From Chondrus crispus (lineage: Eukaryota; Rhodophyta; Florideophyceae; Gigartinales; Gigartinaceae), in assembly GCF_000350225.1 (NCBI RefSeq), contig NW_005179262.1, positions 1 to 64,000 on the forward strand: 64,000 nucleotides of DNA, given 5' to 3'. The notes under the pieces were generated by a model. It saw nothing but the letters and a program-made list of their open reading frames with translations, ran no database searches and had not been told where the DNA came from. This document shows positions 10,010 to 20,367 of the stretch, piece after piece. Each line of letters starts with the position of its first letter. The stretch's first letter is position 1. The translations under genes and the position numbers were made by a program.

Positions 10010-10433
10010 TCACATGCTTTGGGCAGCTTTGCACTCGGAAAGCCCAACCATGCCCACGAACTTTTCAAACAGTACGCGACCAAGTGGTTTGGTCAGCATA
10101 TCGGCTGGCATTTCTGTTGTCGGACAATGGTACAATGTGACCAGTTTTCGCTGCACCGCATCTCGAACAAAATGATACGTAATATCAATGTGCCTGTTCC
10201 GACGATTTGTAGATTCGTTCTGAGCAAACGCAATCGTACCAGCGTTGTCACATCCAACGCGAATTGTTGGATCCGAATTCGCACCAAGTACATCAGCATG
10301 GAAGCGTCGAAGCCACGCGGCCTCTTTGCATGCTTCACTGAGTGGGATGTATTCTGCCTCACAAGTAGACTTTGCAACTACTGTTTGTTTCCGGGAAGCC
10401 CAACTGATAGGCCCATCACAAAGCTTGAACACG
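10010..10433 (-). pseudogene. Copia RNase H C-terminal fragment
   Basis: This is the C-terminal part of a copia Pol: CEAEYIPLSEA with the catalytic Glu, RVGCDNAGTIAFAQN with the second Asp, and RRNRHIDITYHFVRD, ending KAAQSM and a TGA at 10010-10012. It is cut at 10433 by the terminal TGTCGTGCACTG of a gypsy LTR. The rest of RNase H and the RT thumb are missing here. Confidence 0.9.
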
Positions 10434-11156
10434 TGTCGTGCACTGGGGTCGCGGTGTATAACCCCAGGGCAGAGCACGCGTGTTCCGAACGCGGGTTGTA
10501 CGGGAGACCACCCGGTGATAACCGGCAACGGGGTCCGGGCGCGATCGGCGCAATAGGTAGCAAAAAAGAGGGTTAGAACAGGGGATCGCCCAGAGGGGGC
10601 GGAGCGGTAGGGACGTCTCGCGCGGTAGAGCGGATAGTATCCTCGGTAGCAGCACGCGCGGTAGAGCGGTTGGGACTCGCGGTCGTAGATGGGCTCGCGT
10701 AGTGTAGCACGGCTTGTGCTGTACTGGCGCGAGGCTACTACCGAGATTCCAGAAGCTTAGGAAAAGAACCCAAGGCTTCGTGCCTTCTTTACTTAGGGTC
10801 GAGCGTCGACTATATACTAGTCGACGTCGTACTAATAATAATTATTATTATTAATAGTTAATTAGAACACGGCAATAATTACCGGCGTACCAGCCTCCGC
10901 GATGTACAGTACGCAATACCCCCTGTATAGGGTTATGATACCCGCCTACACGTGGGAATCGACACGCCTTGACGTGGAGTGACAGACTGTCCGTACTTCG
11001 ACAGGCCTTACACCCGGCCATGCCTGGGTGGGTAGTTACACGATTACACGTGGTACATGTACACGATCATACGTGGGTAACACGTGGGATGCGCACCCGG
11101 GAGGGTGGCATCCCGCGTATGCCTCGCGATTGAGGGAGGCGTAACAGTGCACTACA
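10434..11156 (+). repeat. Gypsy G1 LTR, left (723 bp)
   Basis: It starts TGTCGTGCACTG and ends CAGTGCACTACA, nearly perfect terminal inverted repeats that match the TGTAGTGCA ends of the G2 and G3 LTRs. It includes a hairpin at 10804-10826 (9 bp stem CGTCGACTA, loop TATAC) and an AT-rich (AAT)n tract at 10830-10855. The part from about 10797 inward is identical to the right LTR; the outer part is strongly diverged. A polypurine tract and internal gag-pol are lacking on this side. Confidence 0.7.
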
Positions 11157-11214
11157 CAGCCCCCCTCTCAGAGTAGAGCGTCCCCGCGAACTGTAATCCG
11201 GGCGATTTCGCTAA

Positions 11215-11375
11215 GTATGCGTACAGTATCCCGGTCGATGACCGCCATGATTTCCGCCAGGTGGCGTACAGTATCTCGGGTGGATGCCCGAATTGATTTC
11301 CGCCAAGTGGCGTACAGTATCTCGGGTGGATGCCCGAATTGATTTCCGCCAAGTGGCGTACGTGTCCCGGGTCTA
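11215..11375 (+). repeat. 46 bp tandem repeats with stem-loops in G1 leader
   Basis: Units begin GTGGCGTACAGTATCTCGGG at 11261 and 11307 and again, truncated, at 11353, with a variant unit before 11261. Each holds a short stem-loop. The stem sequence changes between units but pairing is kept: CGGTCGATGACCG in the first, CGGGTGGATGCCCG in the next two, and GGGTCTAAGCCC in the last. The same array lies inverted at 22001-22161. Confidence 0.75.
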
Positions 11376-11959
11376 AGCCCGATATGACCCGTCGGCGGAG
11401 CGGAAGGTGTTCCGACTACGGGGTGGTCGAGTGTGTTCGTACGCCTCGCGAGTATCCGGCGAGTATAGTCAGCTGGTGTCCGATGCAGGGCGCCATGTAT
11501 GCGGGGATATACGCCCGAGATGGCGGCGTGTGGCCTCGACCGAGCGAGTTGTGGGGGCGAACCATGAGCGACGCCCCCCTCCTGTTCGAGAGGGCTCCCT
11601 TCCTCTCGGCGGAGGGTCTGCGAGATCCGGAGCTAGTCCGTACGTACGCTACTGCGTCGGGCGAGCTCCCGGGCGGCCTTAGTTTGCAAGCCGTGTTCTC
11701 CCGCGATTTTACCCACCGATTGGTCGTGGAGAGGGAATTATTGCGCCCCGAGTTTCGGCGGACGGACGCCGAGTCGCGTGAAGCGTTCGTGAGTTTTCTC
11801 CGGCAGCGCATTCGCCGTACGCCGTGTAATCGGTTAGTCTCGCGAGCGTGGGGGCTCGACAAGTGGGCGTACAGGTCGGAGGCGGACCGGGGTTATGTCG
11901 CTAATTTACGGCGGGTAATGGAGGGTCTCCGCAATAGGGAGGAGGTACCCTCAGTCTAG
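11330..11959 (+). CDS. Unrecognised ORF (209 aa) of gypsy G1, left arm
   Basis: An open frame after the LTR and leader. The ATG at 11330 lies inside the tandem repeat, so a later ATG at 11384 or 11563 may be the real start. The product is Arg-rich and helical (FVSFLRQRIRR, then AWGLDKWAYRSEADRGY) with no domain I recognise. It ends in a single TAG; the next ORF continues in the same frame three nucleotides later, so readthrough or a nonsense mutation is possible. The right arm (21426-22055) encodes the identical protein. The position between LTR and gag suggests an element-encoded accessory or N-terminal Gag protein; that is inference. Confidence 0.5.
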   Translation: MPELISAKWRTCPGSKPDMTRRRSGRCSDYGVVECVRTPREYPASIVSWCPMQGAMYAGIYARDGGVWPRPSELWGRTMSDAPLLFERAPFLSAEGLRDPELVRTYATASGELPGGLSLQAVFSRDFTHRLVVERELLRPEFRRTDAESREAFVSFLRQRIRRTPCNRLVSRAWGLDKWAYRSEADRGYVANLRRVMEGLRNREEVPSV

Positions 11960-11962
11960 TTG

Positions 11963-13144
11963 ATGGCCTGGGACACTCCGATGATGCCCCCCGGCTATGA
12001 CGTCGAATTGGAGAAGCGGCGAGATCCCGTGATGCATGGGAAGCTGAAATTCGAGCGTCGTATGAGAAACCGAATGGGGGTATTCATCGCCTATGAGTGG
12101 GTCGAGGTAACCTCGTTCGACCGAGAGACGTTGCACACTCGGTACCCCGAGGTACCGACGTGGTTTGATCAGTATGAAGTCCCGGCGGACTTCATAGCTG
12201 AGCTCCCTCCGTGCCTAGTATACTTTGGCCTCGGCATGATGGAAGATCCTCAGTCGCCAAAATGGATGGTGTTCCTGAGTGAGTGGATCGCGATTATAGC
12301 CAAGCGCTTAATCTGGTCTACGTATGATGGGCGCCTGTATGTCCTCCCTACGGCCGTGGTGGAGTGGTTGCGGAGGCTCGATCTGACGAGGGTGCTGGGG
12401 TCGGCGTCGCTACAGGAGCGTCTACTCGCCCTGTTGGATATCCACGACAGTGTTGACTGGCCTCGGGTTCCGTATAACCAAGGGCACCATTATGACAATC
12501 ATCGCGTGAGGAATCACTCCTCAGGTCGGAGGTATGATGCCGGCACCCCGCTAACGGGCAACTGGGTGCGTATCGCGGCCGGGACCTTGGACGTCACCCA
12601 GCTCGAGCTGATGCGCGGGCGACCGGAGCAGGCCACTGGGGGTAGTGTCGGAAACACGCGCGTACGAGTCCGGGAGGAGACTCCCGGGGACGATCCCGAA
12701 CGCGGGGCTCGGGAGCCCGTGCGGGTGAGGGCCAAACACGGCGAGCGTGGAACTTCGGCGGATGTTGTGATGGCCGAAGGTGAGGCGACCGGGACGCGTG
12801 TAGGGGCCCCGGTCGTGGAGGGACGCCATCCGACTGAGTTGTCGGAGGCGGACTTGCGGGTGCTCCTGCGCAACCCGCGGATGGTGGCTGCGGTACGCCG
12901 CCTTGTGGCGGAGGGCGGTGCAGAAGAGGGCGCCGTGGTACCTCGGAGCGCGTCGCCCTCAGCGGCCGTCTCCCCGGCGAGGGAGACGCCCCTACGCGTT
13001 GTGGCGGAGGGCAATTTCGACAGGGTCGTCGAGAAGGGAACCTCTGCTTCCCCTACAACGGAGAAGGAGGGCGGTGTAACTCCTGGCGAGCCTCGCGAGG
13101 TGCTGCCGGAGGAGGAAGTCGGGGACTATGTGGAAGAGGTCTAG
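11963..13144 (+). CDS. Unrecognised ORF (393 aa) of gypsy G1, left arm
   Basis: Starts at ATG 11963, in frame with the preceding ORF across the TAG at 11957-11959. The N-terminal ~190 residues look globular and Trp-rich (GVFIAYEWVEVTSFDRETLH, then WMVFLSEWIAIIAKRLIWS). The C-terminal half is low-complexity and charged (Glu/Arg/Gly, Pro-Ser), ending EEEVGDYVEEV. No known domain recognised. The right-arm copy is identical up to the inverted-repeat edge (13015), where it is replaced by gag. A Gag-like or capsid-associated role is only a guess from position. Confidence 0.5.
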   Translation: MAWDTPMMPPGYDVELEKRRDPVMHGKLKFERRMRNRMGVFIAYEWVEVTSFDRETLHTRYPEVPTWFDQYEVPADFIAELPPCLVYFGLGMMEDPQSPKWMVFLSEWIAIIAKRLIWSTYDGRLYVLPTAVVEWLRRLDLTRVLGSASLQERLLALLDIHDSVDWPRVPYNQGHHYDNHRVRNHSSGRRYDAGTPLTGNWVRIAAGTLDVTQLELMRGRPEQATGGSVGNTRVRVREETPGDDPERGAREPVRVRAKHGERGTSADVVMAEGEATGTRVGAPVVEGRHPTELSEADLRVLLRNPRMVAAVRRLVAEGGAEEGAVVPRSASPSAAVSPARETPLRVVAEGNFDRVVEKGTSASPTTEKEGGVTPGEPREVLPEEEVGDYVEEV

Positions 13145-14281
13145 CCCGCGTACGCGTCACTGTAGTCCTCCATATGCGAGTTACGCCCTCGAGAGTGCGA
13201 GTAATAGTCCCTCGATGGTCGAGTCATTTAGTGCCAGGCCTCGAACCTGCGAGGTAGTCTAACTCGCCCCACGGGAGTGGGGACCGAGATCCTGAATAAA
13301 TCTCGTTACATGAGGGAAAGCCGCTAGATCCCGACGTGCGGACGAGCGCGCGGTACACCCTCTCAGCGCTGTACACGTGGCGTAGAGGGAAATCCGCCTT
13401 GAGTTGGCGAGTTCTGTTTTTCTCAAGCCGGTGAGTCGCATTCCGACCTCGCTTGGCATACCCTCGTCTTGGCGTGTCCTGTCCCCTCCCTGGCGCGGGT
13501 CAGGGAGTCGGTCGCCGGGTCTTGCCTTGCGATCCCCGAGCGTCTTGCTTGGCTGCCCTCCTCGAGCGAGCGAGTCCTTGTATCCCCCCGGGGAGGTGGC
13601 CTACGCCTCACCTTAACGGGGGTTAATAATGCGACCCCTTCCCTTTTCCTCGGCGAATCCCGACGTCGTGTATACGAGAATTTCCTACTCGGGGGAAGAG
13701 GTCGGATGTCCTCCGACCTGCGAACCGACAAGTTCCGTCTCTCTCGCTCTCGCGAGTCGCTGTCTCGAACTTGCGAGGCTTACCCTCGCGGTCATCCGGC
13801 GGAGTTGCGGGCCGGCCTCGCCCGTGCGGGTAGTGGTACCTCGACGGGGAGGGAGTCACCACCCCGAATTGACGGGGGGGAAAGGGGCTCCCTCGTTCAA
13901 CGAGGTAATAAGTTGTTACCGCCGTAACCGCGGGTCATGCCTCGATCGAGCGAGTATTAGCCCTCGGCTAGGGAGGGAGTCACCACCCCGAATTGACGGG
14001 GGGAAAGGGGCTCCCTCGTTCAACGAGGTAATAAGTTGTTACCGCCGGAACCGCGGGTCATGCCTCGATCGAGCGAGTATTAGCCCCTCGGCTAGGAGTT
14101 AGGCATTCGACATCCTCTTTCACCGCCAGTCATGACCCTGGTATATGTGCGAGTTCCCTCCTTGGTACGGGAGGCGGCTTTTCCCTTCGACACTTCGAAC
14201 TAATGAATCCCGTCCTTCTCGCTTCTGCGAGGTCACCGTCCTCTTTGTACGAGACGTTATCCGCGGCCTCTTCGGCCGGGG
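13145..14281. repeat. Noncoding G1 spacer with a 124 bp tandem duplication
   Basis: This C/G-rich, CTCGCG-rich stretch lies between the left-arm ORF and the end of G1 pol (minus). It has a near-exact duplication (13851-13974 and 13975-14095). On the minus strand a purine run at 13632-13650 could be a polypurine tract, but no LTR start follows. ORFs here have no plausible composition. The junction between the plus-oriented left element and the minus-oriented gag-pol must lie in this stretch. Confidence 0.5.
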
Positions 14282-16615
14282 CTAATGCTGCATACCGACG
14301 CTGTCGGGCCGGTCCCATAGTGACCGAGCGGGTACTCGCAGGTGCTTGCGTCGACAGTAACGTACGACGGTATTGTAGTCAACGTGGTGGGCTGGTTCCC
14401 AGGTGTCGTCGTCCGTAGAATAGCTATACCAGTGAACGCGAAACACCGGAATTCCGTCCGAGCCGGCGGCATGCCCGGAGAGGGATTCTACGACGTACTC
14501 GGTGGGTAATACTCCCGGGGAGGTCGGAGAACGCGGCGGAGGTGGGGCCGGCGACGGTGGCAGGCCAGCGCCGCTGAGGTTAAAAGTACACCTCGCGGCA
14601 AGGGCCGGTATGGCCTCCGACAGAGCCTGTTGGACGGCTCGCCCCGCGGGTGTCGGTGCGGAAGGTTCGGGTGTCTCTCGCAAGGGAGCAAGCGTGGCCC
14701 GATCGTGTAAGCTGCCCTTCGTCCATCTTGGCGGGTCGCCATTTCTCCCTCGGGCGCGACACGTGTCATTGGAGGTCGCGGCTCGGGGGGGTGTACGCGC
14801 ATTCCCGGGCGACCCCGGCGCACTGCGGGGTGCCCGTTTTCCTCTCGCGGATGCAGTAGCCGTAGTCCTTCGGTTCGAAGATGGAACCTCTCTTACCTGG
14901 GAGGGGGTGGGAGCGAGTCGAGATATAACCCACTCCGGGGTTCCGCTGGTCAGGGCATCCATCAGTCCCGGAGCGTGCGCGGGAGGAGGCGCCGGGGTGG
15001 CGGCGTCCTCCGCCGGCTCGAGGTCGTCGAGCGGTAGATTACCCAACTGTCCCTCAATGCCTCTCTGTCGGATGGGAGTCGTGTCCGACGACGGGGTTTC
15101 CCCATCATCGCGCTGATCCGCCAACGAGGGCGTAGCTTCCCCTACCGCGTTTCGTAGCGGGGGGGCCTTGACGACTCTATCTCGAGAGATTCTGTCCTTC
15201 AGCCCGGTACCTCGAAGGACGGTGACAGTATGGTCATCCACCTTTACCACGCGGAACGGTCCCTCAGTGCGCGGTGCGAGTTTGTTGTTCACCCGATCCT
15301 TGTCGGTTCGCTCCTCTGAGCGTAATGCCGCTTCTCGGTTAACGAGGACTTGGTCCCCTACTTGATATTCCGGCGTAGGGAGTCGAATCCGCTTGTCAAA
15401 GTCGTTCTTGTAGCGTTCCTGTCCGGCGCGTAGGTTCTTGTCAGCCGTGGCCATGAGACCGCGCAACCACGCGAGGAAGCGGAACTTGAAATGCGCCCGT
15501 GAGGCGGAGGGTGCCAACAGCGGAGTTTGCTGTAGGGACAACGGACTCGGCGTCCGAGATAACACCAGCTCAAATGGCCTCATGCCGATCATGCGGTTGA
15601 CCGTGCAGTTGTAGCCATAGGTGAGGGCATCCGTGTACTGGTCCCAGTCACGTTGGTTATCGGCCAGATAGTGCCGTAGAGTTGAGACCAACGTTCTGTT
15701 GAATCTTTCCACCTGCCCATTAGTCTGGGGGTGATATGCGGTTGTGAACACACTCTCAATAGAGAGGATTTTGCACACTGCGAGGAAGAACCTCGAAGTG
15801 AATTGACTCCCGTTGTCGGAGAGGAGCTTCACTGGGGCTCCGTAAACGAAGACCCAGTGTGAAATGAACGCTTGAGCTACTGTCTCGGCGGTGATTTTCC
15901 GTAAGGGTACGGTTCGGGCTAACTTGGAGTAACGGTCCGTCATCACCAAGAGGTAACGATGTCCTCTTGGGGTTCGGGGCAGTTCCCCAAGGATATCAAT
16001 TACGATGTACTCCAGGGGGCCTGATGGAGGGAACGTCTTCAATTCTGAGTTGTGTTTACGCAATTTGATGCGGGCCTTGGCGCAGTTGGGACACATCCGG
16101 ACTGTGGAATAGGCATCGGCCGACATGCTTGGCCAGTAATACCGCTGCCGGAGCGTGTAGAATAAACGCCGACCTCCAGGGTGACCTGAGGTGGCGGGAT
16201 AATGCGATAAATACAACACCCTGTCACGGAGGGTTGTTGGGACGACAATTTGTTCGACACCATGGAGGTGGGCTTTCCGACAGATTAAACCTTCTGTGTT
16301 GATGAAGAACCGTGACAAACGGAGTTGGGCGGAACCCTCCCCCTTCGCTAGACGGGAAGCCACCTCTTTACACAGGGGATCGGAGAGTTGCTCCTGCGAA
16401 AAATCGTCGTGCGTCAGCGCGGCCTTTGATGCCGGGGGTTCCAAGGCATAACAGCCGGATGTCACGTCGACCTCAGGGTCGTCATCATTTTCCTCTGTGA
16501 ACAGAGGATCGTCCTCAAGGTCCAAAGCTGAGTAACAAGGTATCTCCTCGTCCACCGGGAGGATAGTACCCCCCGTGGAGGGTATACGGCTTAAGGCGTC
16601 GGCAAGGCAATTCTT
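14282..16615 (-). CDS. Gypsy G1 integrase with C-terminal chromodomain
   Basis: The longest intact piece of G1 pol. In the 757-codon ORF starting at 16555: an H-H-C-C finger (H118, H125, C155, C158) and a DDE core (D187 in YIVIDIL, D247 in LLSDNGSQF, E283 in NGQVERFN; 35 residues between the last two, as in retroviral integrases). A long linker follows, then a chromodomain near the C-terminus (EYVVESL, then FRVHWYSYSTDDDTWEP). Chromodomains of this kind mark chromoviruses, which direct integration to chromatin marks. The frame joins RNase H upstream (LADALSRIPS) after a frameshift near 16618, so it is the end of one Pol polyprotein. Confidence 0.9.
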   Translation of the reverse strand, partial: KNCLADALSRIPSTGGTILPVDEEIPCYSALDLEDDPLFTEENDDDPEVDVTSGCYALEPPASKAALTHDDFSQEQLSDPLCKEVASRLAKGEGSAQLRLSRFFINTEGLICRKAHLHGVEQIVVPTTLRDRVLYLSHYPATSGHPGGRRLFYTLRQRYYWPSMSADAYSTVRMCPNCAKARIKLRKHNSELKTFPPSGPLEYIVIDILGELPRTPRGHRYLLVMTDRYSKLARTVPLRKITAETVAQAFISHWVFVYGAPVKLLSDNGSQFTSRFFLAVCKILSIESVFTTAYHPQTNGQVERFNRTLVSTLRHYLADNQRDWDQYTDALTYGYNCTVNRMIGMRPFELVLSRTPSPLSLQQTPLLAPSASRAHFKFRFLAWLRGLMATADKNLRAGQERYKNDFDKRIRLPTPEYQVGDQVLVNREAALRSEERTDKDRVNNKLAPRTEGPFRVVKVDDHTVTVLRGTGLKDRISRDRVVKAPPLRNAVGEATPSLADQRDDGETPSSDTTPIRQRGIEGQLGNLPLDDLEPAEDAATPAPPPAHAPGLMDALTSGTPEWVISRLAPTPSQVREVPSSNRRTTATASARGKRAPRSAPGSPGNARTPPRAATSNDTCRARGRNGDPPRWTKGSLHDRATLAPLRETPEPSAPTPAGRAVQQALSEAIPALAARCTFNLSGAGLPPSPAPPPPRSPTSPGVLPTEYVVESLSGHAAGSDGIPVFRVHWYSYSTDDDTWEPAHHVDYNTVVRYCRRKHLRVPARSLWDRPDSVGMQH

Positions 16616-18989
16616 GATCCCTTCACGTATGTCACGTCGAAGTCATATTCGGCAAGGCGCAAGCGCCACCGGGCAAGTCGACCACTCCCATCGGCGAGGT
16701 TCATGAGCCATCGGAGAGAATGGTGATCGGTGTTGACCGTAAATCGCTCGCGTTCCAGGTAGGGCCGCAGCGTTTGAATCGCCCATACGATGGCGAGGCA
16801 TTCTTTCTCGGTCGTCGAGTAATTGCGTTCCGCTGTAGATAGCGTGCGGGACCAATACCCAACCGGGTATCGGTGCCCATCCTCATGGGTTTGTAGCAAG
16901 GTACAACCCAGTTGAGCGTCTGACGCATCAGTATCGAGCGAGTAGGGTAACCCGAGGCGAGGAAGCTTCAACATCGGGGGGGATATTAGACACTCCTTCA
17001 ACGTGTTGAAGGCCGTGGTTTGGACCTCCGCAAAGGTGGGAAGAAGATCTGGTTCTCCCTTGCGGAGCATAGCCGTCAGAGACGCCGCTATGTTAGCGAA
17101 GTGGGCGACAAATCGTCGGTATACATTACACATCCCCAAAAAGGAGCGGAGCTCCGTTTGGGTCCGTGGGGTGGTCGTTTCGGAGAGCGCTTTGACATTC
17201 TTCGGGTGAACTTGCAGTTCCCCCGTCCGAATGATATGTCCCAAGTACTCTACCGAGTCTTGAAAAAACTTACACTTTTTGAGCTTAAGTGATAAACCCT
17301 CCTGTTGTAGGGCTTGGAGTATAACCTCCACATCCTTGAGATGGGAGTCGTGATCCTTGGAGAAAATAATTATGTCGTCCAAGTAAATCAAGCAACTCTT
17401 CCATCAGTAGCCGGAGAGGAGAATATCCAACATTCTTTGAAATGTAGCCGGGGCGTTTATCAGGCCGAAGGGCATTCGGTTGAACTAATACGTCCCAGCA
17501 TGACACGTAAACGTGGTTTTTGCTCTATCTTCCTTGGCTACTGGAATTTGCCAGTAGCCGGAGTTACAATCCAAGGTGGTGAACACCTTGGCCTCCCTGA
17601 GGGAGTCTAGACACTCGTCCATGCGAGGAATAGGGTACGTGTCTCGCACGGTGAGAGCGTTTAGACGACGGTAGTCGACACAAAACAGAGGCTTCCATCC
17701 TGCTTGGGGATGAGGACGACAGGCGACGCCCATTCGGATTTCGATCGGGTGATCACCCCGTTAGCCAACATCTCGTCAACCGAGGCTTGTTCCGCCTCTC
17801 GGGCGCGTGGTCCTGCCCGATACGGTTGGCAACGGAACGGCCTAGCGCCGGGGGTGAGCTCGATGCGGTGGTTTGTCGCGCGAACCTCGCCCAGAGTCCC
17901 GTTCCACATGCCCGCGTATGGCGTGAGCATGGTGCTGACCTGCCTACGCTGGTGCGGCGGCAGGTGGTCGACGGGGATGACATCCATGGGATGGGAGTCC
18001 GGCTCCGGGGTTGAGGTGGTTGGCCGAGGGGAGTCGTCGTTCTGTACCGGCGGGTCCCCCTCGTGAAATTCCGCAGCCAGAACTGCGTCTAACGGCATCG
18101 CCGTGCGGATCATCGCGCAGGGATGGGGGGATACGAAACCGACTACTTTGTTCTTCGATAATCTCTTAGTGGCCGCTGAGAAGTTGGCCACCAGGACCCG
18201 AAACTCCTGCAACGGGGAGAGGTGAACCACTCCGTTGGAGGTGGAGACTCTGTGCTTCGCATATAATTGCGGGTTCGGCTCTACGACCGAAAGTCCACTC
18301 CTTCCGTTGGTGACGTAAACCCACGTTTGGGTACCGGCGGGGATATCCACTGCACGGGCGACCTTAAGCTTGCGGGAAGTACGCCCTGCTTCGGGGGAAT
18401 ACTCCTGCTCCGAGGGGAGCGGAGGGTGGTCCGCCGCACGACGAGCCGGTTTCCGAACGATGGGTACCTTCGTACCGTCGTCCAACTCTACGAGCTTGCG
18501 TCGGGGGTAGATGGCTTCGACAAATCGGTCGTTAAATTCGCATCCCAGAATAACGGGGGCGGCCAATCGCTCACAGACGATGAATGTGCACTTCATGGTG
18601 CGGTCATCTAACCGCACCACCAGTGGTATTTGACCGCTGGTACGCAAGGGCCGTCCGTTTGCGTCTGCAATGGTCGGAACTTCGCCCGGGATGAGGAGAG
18701 ACTCCCATCCTGTGGGTAACGTGTCAGCCCGGACAAAATTAGATCCCGCTCCCGTGTCGAGAATGGTGAGTTGTCTCAGCAATATCGCTGGTGTCAGTCC
18801 AAGGTCAGCGTAGACCTTGTAATTTCTCCGAGACAGGGTCATTACTATCTCGGAGGTCGGAACACCCGGGGCGAGCACTGGGATGTTCCTCCGCCATGGT
18901 CGGCGTAGAGTACCGAGTCCTTCGGGATCGGGGTTATCCTGGCTAGTACCAGTATGGTTGCGGCCGAGAATTCGGAACCGCTTCTCCAC
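16591..18989 (-). pseudogene. Gypsy G1 protease, reverse transcriptase and RNase H, broken
   Basis: The protease has LDTGAGSNFV, followed by VILGCEF. RT begins with VDEMLANGVI and SEWASPVVLIPKQDGS. A frameshift near 17690 splits it from FCVDYRRLNALTV. An in-frame TAG replaces His in the GTYHFNR motif (about 17485) and a TGA lies near 17405. The catalytic YLDD is intact (about 17385), and RNase H has DTDASDAQLG, YSTTEKECLAIVWA and NTDHHSLRW. A frameshift near 16618 leads into integrase. The order PR-RT-RH-IN is that of Ty3/gypsy. At least four lesions make this copy non-functional. Confidence 0.9.
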
Positions 18990-19078
18990 CTTTGGAGGTG
19001 AGTCTTCGTCCGCCAGCTTGGGCGACTGATCCGGGGCGGAGCCCGGGTTTACCTCAGCTGCTGCGGGCTGAGGTTCTC

Positions 19079-20366
19079 CTAGTTTTTCGGAGGTTGTCGA
19101 ACGCCGTCAGGGGGCGGGGCAGTCTTCGTACCCGTGCTTAAATGCGGCGGCGGGTCGGCCGCGGTAGCGGAATTAATTACCCGGTTGGCCTCATAACTGA
19201 GGAGAGCGACGGCGCGGAGGTACGCGTCCGAGGGGACCCGGCCTTTCTGTGCCGTGCTCAGCTTCTCGTACTGATGAGGTACGAGGGAGACATCCTTCAC
19301 CTTCAAGTCACAGTCAGGGGCTATATGGTCCCCGACCTTGTAAAAGGCGAAGCAGATGATCTGCGGGGACGGGGGTCCCCGTAGGTCCTTCTGGATGTTC
19401 CGGGAGGGTCGCCCGAAGGCGGGCCCGTGGGGGCTCCCCGTACGCTCCGCAGCGAGTTGGTACGGCTTGCGCCGGTCGCCGTAGAAAAGCGAATCTCCAT
19501 GGTTGAAGGAGGAGTCCTCCGTTGGTAGGGAAGGCATCCCGCCAGCGTTGTCCCCTTCCGTGGCGAAGTAATTCTCGGCACCCGCCGCCGTTTGGTAGCT
19601 GGCGGTGGGACCGGTCGTTGAAGATGGAACGCTATCAAGAGCGGCAAGGACCTGCTTACCAGGGCGGGGCCTAGCAAATTCCACCCGGCGACTCGGGGCT
19701 TGCTGAGCTCGGAGGGCCTCTCCATGGGAGCGCGCGTGAGCCACCGTATCCCCGAACGAGGATCGCGGTCGATCCTCGCGGGTTTGCAGAACTAACGGCT
19801 TGATCGCCGGTGTGAGCCCCTCGATGAACAGGGTAGTCCTCTCGTAGGGCGAGTGTACGTCGCAACATCTCCCGAGGGCGTTCAGCATCCGAGTGGCGTA
19901 CTCGGTTTCCAGTTCGCCCGGTTTTTGGCGTAATTCTCTCAGCGCGGTGAGGGCGTGCTCAATTTCGAGGTTGGTTGCGTCAGTGCGCAGCAACCAGTTT
20001 ACGGCTGCCGCCCAGTTCGCGATCCCTTGGGATTTGCGGTGTAACCCTCTTTGGGACTCATACGCCTCTTTTTCCGGCGGGGATAACAGGTGGGGGAGAG
20101 CCATCAGGGCCATCGCCTCAGTCATATTGGCGTTATCAAAGTTCTCCTTGCAACGCGCAAGGAAACTTATGACCCTGATTGGGTCCACCCCGCTGAACTT
20201 GTAATCTCCCATCATCACGAGGAGGTACTGTACCCTCTTACGGGTCGAGGCGTAGACCTTGTCATCCACGGTCTGCCTCGTGTCCTCGAGGCGATACGCT
20301 CGGTAATTACATACACCTCGGAAGCGGTGGTTCGTCGGCTTCCAGACGGAGACGTGCTTCTGTCTG
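19079..20366 (-). CDS. Gypsy G1 Gag (5'-truncated)
   Basis: Capsid-type Gag. It is recognisable from WKPTNHRFRG through a conserved capsid core (MALMALPHLLS, ANWAAAVNWLLR, FIEGLTPAIKPLVLQ) that aligns with Gag of G2 and G3. A Cys/His segment near the C-terminus (ICFAFYKVGDHIAPDCD) is a degenerate CCHC knuckle; G3 has CYHCYEKGHAAPTC there. It stops at the TAG at 19079-19081. At 20367 the reading frame runs directly into the unrelated right-arm ORF sequence, so the normal Gag start is lost. Confidence 0.8.
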
Positions 20367-20367
20367 G

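Larger units (their letters stand above)
3107..10433. mobile_element. Inverted copy of the rearranged copia unit (unit 0)
   Basis: Order is: LTR-A (+, 5'-truncated), primer site, zinc-finger ORF and gag-pol (+) up to the RT motif, LTR-A (-), RNase H part of pol (-). It is the mirror image of 22912-30225, with the same internal junction (TGAAA|TAATGG at 8743-8753) and the same 23 bp duplication in the RT motif. All units therefore descend from one rearrangement. It differs from the other copies by scattered substitutions and three frameshifts in gag-pol, so it is older or less constrained. Its left end abuts the hAT element and its right end abuts a gypsy LTR. Confidence 0.85.

Noticed and set aside
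10093-10576. Plus-strand ORFs opposite copia RNase H
   Set aside because: Antisense shadows of the conserved RNase H reading frame.
11330-13144. Envelope-like gene interpretation of the two G1 ORFs
   Set aside because: No signal peptide, no transmembrane segment, and the position is before gag rather than after pol.
13465-14102. Plus-strand ORFs of 150 aa in the G1 spacer
   Set aside because: Composition follows the CTCGCG-rich repeats and a tandem duplication; no domain and no counterpart elsewhere.
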